A DNA stretch of 5,361 nt from an uncultured Collinsella sp. (GTDB taxonomy: Bacteria > Actinomycetota > Coriobacteriia > Coriobacteriales > Coriobacteriaceae), in assembly GCA_947003675.1 (NCBI GenBank), contig CAMQPJ010000109.1:1-5361 (forward strand), written 5' to 3'. The position numbers were made by a program, and so were the translations under genes. The notes below the pieces were generated by a model. It did not search any database. It was not told the origin of the DNA and saw only the letters and a list, made by a program, of their open reading frames with translations. Within the stretch, counting starts at the first letter, position 1, and each line of letters begins with the position of its first letter. This document shows, piece after piece, positions 1-5,361 of this stretch.

Positions 1-243
1 CTCTGCGCCCCGCTCAACGGGTTGGACATTTCCGTTGCCACACCGGGCCTCCTCACGCCATGCAGCCTGTCGGATGAATTTAAACAGACATTTTTAGCTG
101 GCTCCCTATATGAAGAAATCAGCATCAAGACGGAGGACGAATCTATCAAGTCGTACTACACCTTTGACACCGAGGCCGCAGAAGAATTCGACGAATACAC
201 CCATCCGGAAATTAGGCTCATGCTCTCTGCAAAGAAGAACTAA
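1..243 (+). CDS. 3' end of an unrecognised protein (5'-truncated by window edge)
   Basis: The frame is open from the first base of the window to a TAA at 241-243, giving 80 visible residues with no start that must be used. A TTG at 22 could be read as a start, but the frame is already open upstream with plausible protein sequence and no clear ribosome binding site precedes it, so this is more likely the C-terminus of a longer gene. The visible part is acidic in its second half, rich in Glu/Asp with several Tyr, and ends in Lys-Lys-Asn. I see no membrane segment, Cys motif or catalytic signature and do not recognise the family. GC is about 51% by hand count, seemingly lower than the neighbouring transporter gene. 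The gene converges on the transporter gene, with the long palindrome between their 3' ends. That it is coding is moderately sure; its function is unknown. Confidence 0.6.
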   Translation, partial: LCAPLNGLDISVATPGLLTPCSLSDEFKQTFLAGSLYEEISIKTEDESIKSYYTFDTEAAEEFDEYTHPEIRLMLSAKKN

Positions 244-285
244 AGGCTTTCGATCTAATTGCCGCTCGCGAACATCGTCTATATC

Positions 286-469
286 TCGAGGTCTAATACT
301 TTTCCGAGAAGTGAACGACCGTTTTTGGACCCCTGAAGCATCGACATTTTCTGGCGCCAAAACCGCAGGATTTGACTGGCAAAACCGCAGGAAATTGCAT
401 CACAAAAGCGCCGATGCTTCGGGGGTCTATTTTCACTCGTTCACTTCTCGGAAAAGTATTAGACCTCGA
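286..469. repeat. Long imperfect palindrome (intergenic inverted-repeat element)
   Basis: The outer arms 286-318 and 437-469 are exact reverse complements over 33 bp. After a poorly matched stretch, pairing resumes between roughly 328-350 and 405-428. The centre of this inner stem is GACCCC(T/C)GAAGCATCG, with only scattered mismatches, some of which would be G-U pairs in RNA. About 46 bp remain in the middle as a loop. As RNA or single-stranded DNA the whole unit could fold into one hairpin about 70 bp tall. It lies between the 3' ends of two convergent genes, carries no plausible gene, and lacks a T-tract beside the outer arms, so it is not a standard intrinsic terminator, though it may stop or protect transcripts from either side. 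The architecture resembles small non-coding palindromic repeats (REP/BIME-like or MITE-like), but that class is inferred; only the palindrome is seen directly. Confidence 0.85.
351..392. repeat. Two direct copies of a 12-bp motif at the palindrome centre
   Basis: The 12-mer AAAACCGCAGGA occurs at 359-370 and again at 381-392, a start-to-start spacing of 22 bp, about two helical turns. Each copy is preceded by CTGGC (351-355 and 376-380), with three extra bases (GCC) in the first copy. The pair sits in the otherwise unpaired middle of the long inverted repeat. Repeats in register with the helix can be protein-binding sites, but no binding protein can be named from the sequence. Confidence 0.75.
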
Positions 470-491
470 ATTCACAAGCCGCTCAATGCGA

Positions 492-509
492 CAAAGGACC
501 GTTCCTTTG
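492..509 (-). terminator. Small hairpin just past the transporter stop codon; possible weak terminator
   Basis: On the minus strand CAAAGGA (503-509 complement, reading down) pairs with TCCTTTG across the four-base loop ACGG, a 7-bp stem beginning 5 nt after the stop codon of the ABC transporter. One G-T and one further G-C pair could extend it. No run of T follows, so it is not a canonical intrinsic terminator. It could be a 3'-end stabilising hairpin or act together with the large palindrome further downstream. Confidence 0.3.
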
Positions 510-514
510 CCACG

Positions 515-3500
515 CTATTCGGAGCGCAGGGCCTCCACGGGGTCCTTTTTGGACGCGCTGCGAGCGGGCAGCAGGCCGGCAACGACCGTTAGCAACACAG
601 AAATCGCAATGAGCACCAGCGCATCCTGCACGGGCAGGCTCATCAGATTGGGCACCTGTTTGGCAGCAAGCGCCCAGGCATTAACCGGGAAGCTCACGGC
701 CACCACGACGACAATGGCAAAGACACCGGCGATAAGCCCCTCAATAAAGGTCTCGGCATTGAATACGTTGGCCACATTACGCTTCGACGCGCCGATCGCA
801 CGCAGGATGCCAATCTCCTTTTTGCGTTCCAGCACGCTGATGTAGGTGATGATGCCGATCATGATGGAGCTCACCACCAGGCTGATACTCACGAATGCGA
901 TGAGCACCAAGCTGATGGTGTTCACGATGTCGGTCACCGAACCCATGATGATGCCCATGTAGTCGGTGTATGAGATTGCCTGTTCATCGTGGCCAGAGGC
1001 TTTGACCTGCTTGTTGTACGCATCGATATGGTCGAGTACGCGCTCCTTGGCCTCAAAGTCACGCGGGAAAATCTTGACCGAGATGGGGTCCGCTTCATCC
1101 GCGTAGCCCAACGTGGTCAGATTGTTGTCGTAGGTGAGCTTCGACGCCTTGGCGTAACTCATCATGAGCGAACTCAGATCCTCGGCGTCCATGTTGAAAT
1201 GGATGGCACGAGCAAAGGCGCTCGCATCCACACGCATAGCGCTCGCCAGGTTGGCAAAACTCGACGACATCTGCGTCGCCATCTGGTCCATAAGCCCCGC
1301 TGCGCCCGCCTTGAGCTGGGACGATACCGTCGACGCTATCTGCTCGCTGATTGCCTTCATCACCTGGTCCATAGCCTGCTGCAGATACGGAGCCAGCTGC
1401 TTTTGCACATAGTCGGTCATCGCCTGCTGCAGGCGCTCGGCCAGGGCATCGCCGCCGAGCGCTTTGAGCTGGACTAGGATTTGCTGGGCCGCAGCATCAT
1501 TCTCAAGATACGTCGAGAACGCGGCGGCGAGCTTCGACGCGTCCTTAAGATCCTCGGGCGACAACGCCTTAAACTGCTCCGACTGCAAAAATCCCTCAAA
1601 CAGCTGGTTGGCAAGCGTTCCCACCTGCTGCATTTGCTCGGGTGTGAGTTCCAGGCCGTCAAAGATGCCCGAGAAATCTGGTGCCGGCGCTTTGGCCATA
1701 ATGTCGCTGAAATCGATGTCCTTCCCAACGCCCGAAAGGTCAATGTCCAGCCCGGATAAGTCGATACCAGAAAGGTCCATACCGCCGGCAACACCCGAGA
1801 GCGCAGATGCATCGAACGAGAACGCGCTCTTCAGCGCTGCCTCGTCCACACTGAACATGCTGCCTAGATCAACTCCTTGTTTGGCCTCGCCCTGCAGTTC
1901 ATCGAAAGACTTGCCCGTAAAGACATCCGTCTCGGGATGGGCAAGCTGTTCTTGCACAATCTGCGAATCGGCGGCGCGCTCCATAAGCTGGCGAGTCAGC
2001 GCATGCGTATAGGCAATGCCCGGGGACAACGCGCTCGCATTGGCTGTCTCGTTAGGTCGCACCACGCCCACAACGTGCACGTCGATACCGTCGGCAACCT
2101 TGGCTGCCATAAAGTCGGCGTCGCCAGACATGTCAGTCCACATGCCAGTCTCTTCGTTTTTGCGATAGGCATCGGCCGGCGACAACACCTTAAACGTGGT
2201 AGACAGCGCATCGTCGTAGGTAAAGTAGGCGCCGGTCTCGGGCGCTTCGACCCCACCGTCAGCCGCCATGGCGCTGTTAACCAGATCGTTGAGCTCATCG
2301 ATATCCAGCGCACCGATGCTGTAGAGCGTGTAATCGCCCACCGTGCCGCGGCTCGAAAGCACCATTACGGCTTCGTTGGCAGACGTGGGCCAATGACCGG
2401 CGACAACATCGTACTGGCTGTCGAGCAGACTCTGGTCGTCAATCATCTCGTTAAAGACCGAGGTTCCCATGGATTCCATGCTCACCGTCGCCGCCGAGCT
2501 CGCGCCTCCGCTCATGGCCTCGGTCATGGCGTTGGGCACCAGCCGGACAGGCTTCTCATCGCCCTTGCCGGCACGATAGACAACCGGCGATATACCGTAG
2601 CCGTACTGAATGGCGTTGACCTCTTTATCGATGCCGTCGCCACCGGCATCGAGCCATGCCTTAAAGCTCGTCATATCGTTAGATTTAACACTTGCGAACA
2701 TATCCTTTACGGCCGTGACCACGGGAATCTTATCGGTTCCCTGAGCCTTGCCGCCGGCGCCGTCGTCGGACGAATCCACGTTTTCAGGCGAGTCATCATC
2801 CGCAGCCCCCTGCCCGCCCATCATGGAAGACAGGTCGTAGTCCTGCTTGGAGATCGTAAGCGGGTAACTCGAGAGCGTATCCTCCTCGACCTTTTTGATG
2901 TAATTGTTCACGCCATTGGAGAGCGCCAGGATTGCCGCAATACCGATAATTCCAATCGAACCTGCAAAGGCCGTCATGGCCGTACGGCCCTTTTTGGTCA
3001 TAAGGTTTCGGGCAGAAAGCCCCAGCGCCGTCACAAAGCTCATCGAGGTTTTGCGCGTAGGCTTGGCCTCACGGCGCGTGGCCTTGGCAATATCAAAAGG
3101 GTCGGAATCGTCGGTAATCTTGCCGTCCGCCAGATTGACGATGCGCGTAGCGTACTGGTACGCCAGCTCGGGATTGTGCGTGACCATAATCACCAGACGG
3201 TCGCGCGCCACGTCCTTGAGCAGATCCATGACCTGTACGGATGTCGTTGAATCCAAAGCGCCGGTCGGCTCGTCTGCCAGCACAATCTCGGGATCATTAA
3301 TCAGGGCGCGGGCGATGGCCACACGCTGCATCTGCCCGCCCGAAAGCTGGCTCGGGCGCTTGTTAACGTGCTCGCCCAGGCCGACTTTCTCCAACGCCTC
3401 ACGTGCACGCTGGCGGCGCTCGGCATGGCCCACACCCGTGAGCGTAAGCGCCAGCTCAACGTTTTCCAAGATGGTCTGATGCGGAATGAGGTTATAGCTC

Positions 3501-3769
3501 TGGAACACAAAGCCGATGCGGTTGTTGCGGTAGGCATCCCAATCGCGATCGTGAAAGTCTTTGGTCGAAATACCGTCGATCAGCAGGTCGCCGGAATCGA
3601 AATGATCGAGCCCACCGATAACGTTGAGCATCGTAGTTTTGCCCGAGCCCGAGGGGCCCAGAATGGCCACGAACTCGTTATCGCGAAAAGACAGGCTTAC
3701 GCTGTCGAGCGCCACCTGCGTAAACGACTGGGTAACGTACCTTTTGCAAATACCTTTGAGCTCCAACAT
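515..3769 (-). CDS. MacB/FtsX-like ABC transporter, fused ATPase and permease, with giant extracytoplasmic domain
   Basis: This 1084-residue protein combines an ABC ATPase with a FtsX/MacB-type permease in one chain. Residues 1-225 are the ATPase: Walker A GPSGSGKT (38-45), Q-loop Gln90, signature LSGGQ (142-146), Walker B IVLADEP (162-168, catalytic Glu167), GALD D-loop (170-173) and switch His198; all key residues are present. A first membrane helix lies near 264-288. About 650 residues follow, predicted outside the membrane, then three helices near 952-977, 1011-1030 and 1051-1069. ERKKEIGILRAIGAS (981-995) and the KKDPVEALR tail (1074-1082) are typical of the permease family. The outer domain holds an Asp/Ser/Gly-rich linker (about 315-345), a DLSG-type repeat (663-690) and a long Ala/Gln-rich helical stretch (about 715-850). 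MacB-family proteins usually work as mechanotransmitters that export peptides, drugs or lipoproteins, not as importers; the substrate here is unknown. The Met at 3769 is preferred over one 14 codons upstream because AGGAGAGG precedes it with 9-nt spacing and the ATPase fold starts there. Confidence 0.95.
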   Translation of the reverse strand: MLELKGICKRYVTQSFTQVALDSVSLSFRDNEFVAILGPSGSGKTTMLNVIGGLDHFDSGDLLIDGISTKDFHDRDWDAYRNNRIGFVFQSYNLIPHQTILENVELALTLTGVGHAERRQRAREALEKVGLGEHVNKRPSQLSGGQMQRVAIARALINDPEIVLADEPTGALDSTTSVQVMDLLKDVARDRLVIMVTHNPELAYQYATRIVNLADGKITDDSDPFDIAKATRREAKPTRKTSMSFVTALGLSARNLMTKKGRTAMTAFAGSIGIIGIAAILALSNGVNNYIKKVEEDTLSSYPLTISKQDYDLSSMMGGQGAADDDSPENVDSSDDGAGGKAQGTDKIPVVTAVKDMFASVKSNDMTSFKAWLDAGGDGIDKEVNAIQYGYGISPVVYRAGKGDEKPVRLVPNAMTEAMSGGASSAATVSMESMGTSVFNEMIDDQSLLDSQYDVVAGHWPTSANEAVMVLSSRGTVGDYTLYSIGALDIDELNDLVNSAMAADGGVEAPETGAYFTYDDALSTTFKVLSPADAYRKNEETGMWTDMSGDADFMAAKVADGIDVHVVGVVRPNETANASALSPGIAYTHALTRQLMERAADSQIVQEQLAHPETDVFTGKSFDELQGEAKQGVDLGSMFSVDEAALKSAFSFDASALSGVAGGMDLSGIDLSGLDIDLSGVGKDIDFSDIMAKAPAPDFSGIFDGLELTPEQMQQVGTLANQLFEGFLQSEQFKALSPEDLKDASKLAAAFSTYLENDAAAQQILVQLKALGGDALAERLQQAMTDYVQKQLAPYLQQAMDQVMKAISEQIASTVSSQLKAGAAGLMDQMATQMSSSFANLASAMRVDASAFARAIHFNMDAEDLSSLMMSYAKASKLTYDNNLTTLGYADEADPISVKIFPRDFEAKERVLDHIDAYNKQVKASGHDEQAISYTDYMGIIMGSVTDIVNTISLVLIAFVSISLVVSSIMIGIITYISVLERKKEIGILRAIGASKRNVANVFNAETFIEGLIAGVFAIVVVVAVSFPVNAWALAAKQVPNLMSLPVQDALVLIAISVLLTVVAGLLPARSASKKDPVEALRSE

Positions 3770-3778
3770 GGACGGCAA

Positions 3779-3786
3779 CCTCTCCT
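3779..3786 (-). promoter_or_regulatory. Ribosome binding site of the ABC transporter gene
   Basis: The minus strand reads AGGAGAGG here, 9 nt before the ATG at 3769. It decides between this start and an in-frame ATG at 3811, whose extra 14 codons would run through the Shine-Dalgarno sequence and add residues not expected ahead of an ABC ATPase domain. Confidence 0.75.
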
Positions 3787-3915
3787 GCACAGGCACTCTG
3801 CCCGCTCTCACCCGCCGTTCGTATTCGACGCGTTTGTCCTACTCTATCCCCATTTTTTGCCGGCACCAGTGAAGAATGTAGGGAACCGCACCAAAAAACG
3901 AACGGGACGGCGCCT

Positions 3916-3944
3916 AAAAAAGAGGTCCCGAGCGGGACCTCTTT
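3916..3944 (-). terminator. Strong intrinsic terminator of the Fe-S protein/tlpA-like operon
   Basis: AAAGAGGTCCC (3919-3929) and GGGACCTCTTT (3934-3944) form a perfect 11-bp stem around a four-base loop. Read on the minus strand the stem runs into six consecutive T residues (3921 down to 3916), the classic rho-independent layout. On the plus strand no T-tract extends beyond the stem, so it acts in the minus direction. It lies 77 nt after the stop of the tlpA-like gene and upstream of the ABC transporter, which separates the two transcription units. Confidence 0.9.
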
Positions 3945-4021
3945 ATGGTGGAGATTGTCTTGAAAGGGAGCGGGCTACTTCGTACAGCGGCGCACGATCC
4001 TCGCTGTGCTTTACGCGTTTT

Positions 4022-4993
4022 CTACTGCTCGCTATTCGCAATCGCCTGGTCGATAAGCTTGTCGAGCGCTGCGCGCTGCTCGGCGGAGCTGATGGCTCCC
4101 ACGATTGGATCCCCTACGATGTTGCCATTCTGATCGATGACATACGTTGTCGGGAACGAGAACAAATTTGACGTAAACTTACCGGCCTCGCTATCCGACT
4201 TGAACCAGATGTTCTTATATGTCACGCCCTTCTTGCTCAGCACGTCCTTGGCATCTGCAATCTCGCCCTTGTTGCCATCGAGCGTAAAGGAATTGACGCC
4301 CACGACCTGGCCGCCCTTCTCGGCAAGCTCCTGATTCAGTTTCTCAAGATCGCCCAGCTCGCCCACGCACGGCTTGCACGTGGTGAACCAGAAGTTCATG
4401 ACGGTGACCTTGTTCTTAGAGAACAGCTCGTCGCTGCTCACGTCGTTGCCATCCAGGTCCTTGCCCGTAAAGCTGGGGAACTTCGTCGCCTCGCTCGAAG
4501 CATTGGCGCCAGCCGTCATGCCCGCGGTCGAAGCGTCGACGCTCTCGCCTGCGCTCGGCGTGCTTCCACAGCCGGGGAACTCCTTCTCCAGGCTCTCGAG
4601 CTTGTCCTCGATCTCCTTGATCTGCTGTGCACCGGCCTTGAGCGTCTTAAGCTCATCCGCCGTGAACTCATCCTTGGCGCCGTCGATGGTCTTGAGCAGG
4701 AAATCGCCGTAATTGCTGCCGTCCTCAATCATTGCCGAGTCTTTATTTGCCGCATTGAATACCTTTTCCCACAGCGCGTTATCACTCGAAAAGATCTCGT
4801 TCTCCTTCTGCATGAGCTTCGCATACAGCTCGGCGGCCTCGTCGGCATTGGCCGGCTTCTGCGCAGTGAGTTCTGCGATCTTAGGATCGGAGCTCGCAGA
4901 TTCGCTCGCATTGCCACCGGGCGCCGAACATGCCACAAGGCACAAGGCCAATACCGGCACCATAAACAGGGCCGCAATCTTAGAAAGCTTCAT
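4022..4993 (-). CDS. TlpA/ResA-like thiol-disulfide oxidoreductase lipoprotein
   Basis: This 323-residue protein is predicted to be an exported lipoprotein with a thioredoxin fold. The N-terminus has Lys residues, a hydrophobic core (about 7-20) and the lipobox LVAC with Cys22 as the lipidated residue, followed by a Gly/Ser/Ala-rich tether. Residues about 36-140 form a charged, mostly helical region of unknown role. A low-complexity Ser/Ala/Gly linker (about 141-170) leads to the redoxin domain (about 172-320). The active site is WFTTCKPC (202-209) with the CxxC at Cys206/Cys209, and the cis-Pro loop FPTTYVID has Pro281. The family exchanges thiols and disulfides outside the membrane, for example in cytochrome c maturation or protein disulfide reduction; the substrate here is not shown. 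A lone extra Cys142 sits in the linker. The Met at 4993 is chosen over that at 4999 because GGAGGA directly abuts the latter but is 6 nt from the former. It follows the Fe-S gene by 29 bp, so probably shares its operon. Confidence 0.92.
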   Translation of the reverse strand: MKLSKIAALFMVPVLALCLVACSAPGGNASESASSDPKIAELTAQKPANADEAAELYAKLMQKENEIFSSDNALWEKVFNAANKDSAMIEDGSNYGDFLLKTIDGAKDEFTADELKTLKAGAQQIKEIEDKLESLEKEFPGCGSTPSAGESVDASTAGMTAGANASSEATKFPSFTGKDLDGNDVSSDELFSKNKVTVMNFWFTTCKPCVGELGDLEKLNQELAEKGGQVVGVNSFTLDGNKGEIADAKDVLSKKGVTYKNIWFKSDSEAGKFTSNLFSFPTTYVIDQNGNIVGDPIVGAISSAEQRAALDKLIDQAIANSEQ

Positions 4994-4999
4994 GGTCAT

Positions 5000-5005
5000 T
5001 CCTCC
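5000..5005 (-). promoter_or_regulatory. Ribosome binding site that sets the tlpA-like start
   Basis: The minus strand reads GGAGGA here. It ends directly against the ATG at 4999, leaving no spacer, but lies 6 nt before the ATG at 4993. The second start, giving MKLSK, is therefore favoured and gives a normal lipoprotein signal peptide. Confidence 0.8.
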
Positions 5006-5022
5006 GTTTTGTCGAAGCTTGT

Positions 5023-5361
5023 TTACTTTTTATCGGCGGTCAAGGGGAGCTTTTCCGCCGACACATCCAGGCCATAGCGATAGCTGATGGCATCGACGGG
5101 ACAGGCCCCGATGCACTTTCCGCACCGGATGCATTCGGCATGATTGGGCGCGCGGACCACATCAACGTCCATCTGACAAACCTTTGAACACTTGCCGCAC
5201 GAGACGCATTTGCATGCATCGACCCGGATCCCCAGTAGGGACACCTTATTCATGAGCGCATAGAATGCGCCGAGTGGACAAATCCATTTGCAGAAGGGGC
5301 GGTAGAACAAAACGCTCAGCACTACCACGGCAATGAGAACGGCAAGTTTCCAAGTAAAGAG
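5023..5361 (-). CDS. Membrane-anchored 4Fe-4S protein, NapH/YccM-like (3' part; 5' end outside window)
   Basis: The reading frame is open from the window edge to a TAA at 5023-5025, giving 112 C-terminal residues. The frame begins upstream of the internal GTG at 5328, within a hydrophobic segment, so that GTG is not the start. A membrane helix (visible residues about 5-20) is followed by YRPFCKWICPLGAF with Cys24 and Cys28, a motif typical of NapH/NosR/YccM-type polytopic Fe-S proteins. Two ferredoxin-type motifs come next: Cys52-x2-Cys55-x2-Cys58-x3-Cys62 and Cys77-x2-Cys80-x2-Cys83-x3-Cys87-Pro, enough for two [4Fe-4S] clusters; Cys50 is an additional cysteine. Members of this family pass electrons between the quinone pool or cytoplasmic donors and partner redox proteins. 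Its place directly ahead of a tlpA-like gene (29-bp gap) suggests a shared redox role, but the donor and acceptor are inferred. The tail after the second motif is short and hydrophilic. Confidence 0.88.
   Translation of the reverse strand, partial: LFTWKLAVLIAVVVLSVLFYRPFCKWICPLGAFYALMNKVSLLGIRVDACKCVSCGKCSKVCQMDVDVVRAPNHAECIRCGKCIGACPVDAISYRYGLDVSAEKLPLTADKK

Noticed and set aside
22..24. TTG as the start of a 73-residue gene at the left edge
   Set aside because: The frame is open to the window edge and no clear ribosome binding site precedes the TTG, so a truncated longer gene is more likely.
293..475. A 60-codon open frame on the minus strand within the palindrome
   Set aside because: It is formed almost wholly by the inverted repeat, has no convincing ribosome binding site and resembles no known protein, so it is treated as a by-product of the repeat.
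1877..3250. A 457-codon open frame on the plus strand
   Set aside because: It lies entirely antisense to the ABC transporter, is rich in His and Arg as expected from the opposite strand of a GC-rich gene, and shows no domain. The minus-strand frame has all ABC motifs.
3841..3869. Candidate minus-strand promoter for the ABC transporter: CTGGTG (3864-3869) and TAGAGT (3841-3846) with a 17-bp spacer
   Set aside because: The spacing is ideal and the place is right, between the terminator and the ribosome binding site, but both hexamers match consensus weakly, so the promoter cannot be placed with confidence.
3368..4171. A 267-codon open frame on the plus strand spanning the transporter start, the terminator and the tlpA-like end
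   Set aside because: It runs through a well-supported terminator and two well-supported genes on the other strand, and its sequence has no recognisable motifs.
5326..5328. GTG as the start of the 4Fe-4S protein
   Set aside because: It falls inside a hydrophobic membrane segment that continues upstream in frame to the window edge, and the family normally has several helices before the Fe-S motifs.

Overview
The window is about 5.4 kb of fairly GC-rich bacterial DNA, with four protein-coding regions (two cut by the window edges) and two intergenic stretches. The gene content suggests an anaerobic, Gram-positive-type bacterium. It has a lipobox-bearing TlpA-like lipoprotein, a membrane 4Fe-4S protein of the NapH/YccM type, and a very large single-chain MacB/FtsX-like ABC transporter. 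A gut Coriobacteriia member such as Collinsella would fit, but this is an inference from style and gene content, not from a marker gene.

Layout: (1) Positions 1-243 (+) hold the 3' end of an unrecognised gene. (2) Positions 244-514 lie between two convergent gene ends. They are mostly filled by a roughly 184-bp imperfect palindrome (286-469) with perfect 33-bp outer arms and a repeated 12-bp motif near its centre. A small hairpin lies next to the stop of the next gene. (3) Positions 515-3769 (-) encode a 1084-residue ABC transporter with an N-terminal ATPase, an FtsX-like permease of four predicted helices, and an unusually large domain of about 650 residues between helices 1 and 2. (4) Positions 3770-4021 hold the transporter's leader and a strong intrinsic terminator for the operon upstream of it. 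(5) Positions 4022-4993 (-) encode a TlpA/ResA-like thioredoxin-fold lipoprotein. (6) Positions 5023-5361 (-) hold the 3' end of a membrane-anchored 4Fe-4S protein that continues beyond the window.

The 4Fe-4S gene and the tlpA-like gene are 29 bp apart on the same strand and end at a shared terminator, so they are probably one operon. A reasonable model is that the membrane Fe-S protein handles electrons while the lipoprotein performs thiol-disulfide chemistry outside the membrane. The ABC transporter lies downstream on the same strand, but the terminator and its own ribosome binding site suggest it is a separate transcription unit. The most unexplained item is the long palindromic element between the convergent genes. 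It looks like a dispersed or mobile-type intergenic repeat, although copy number cannot be judged from one window.
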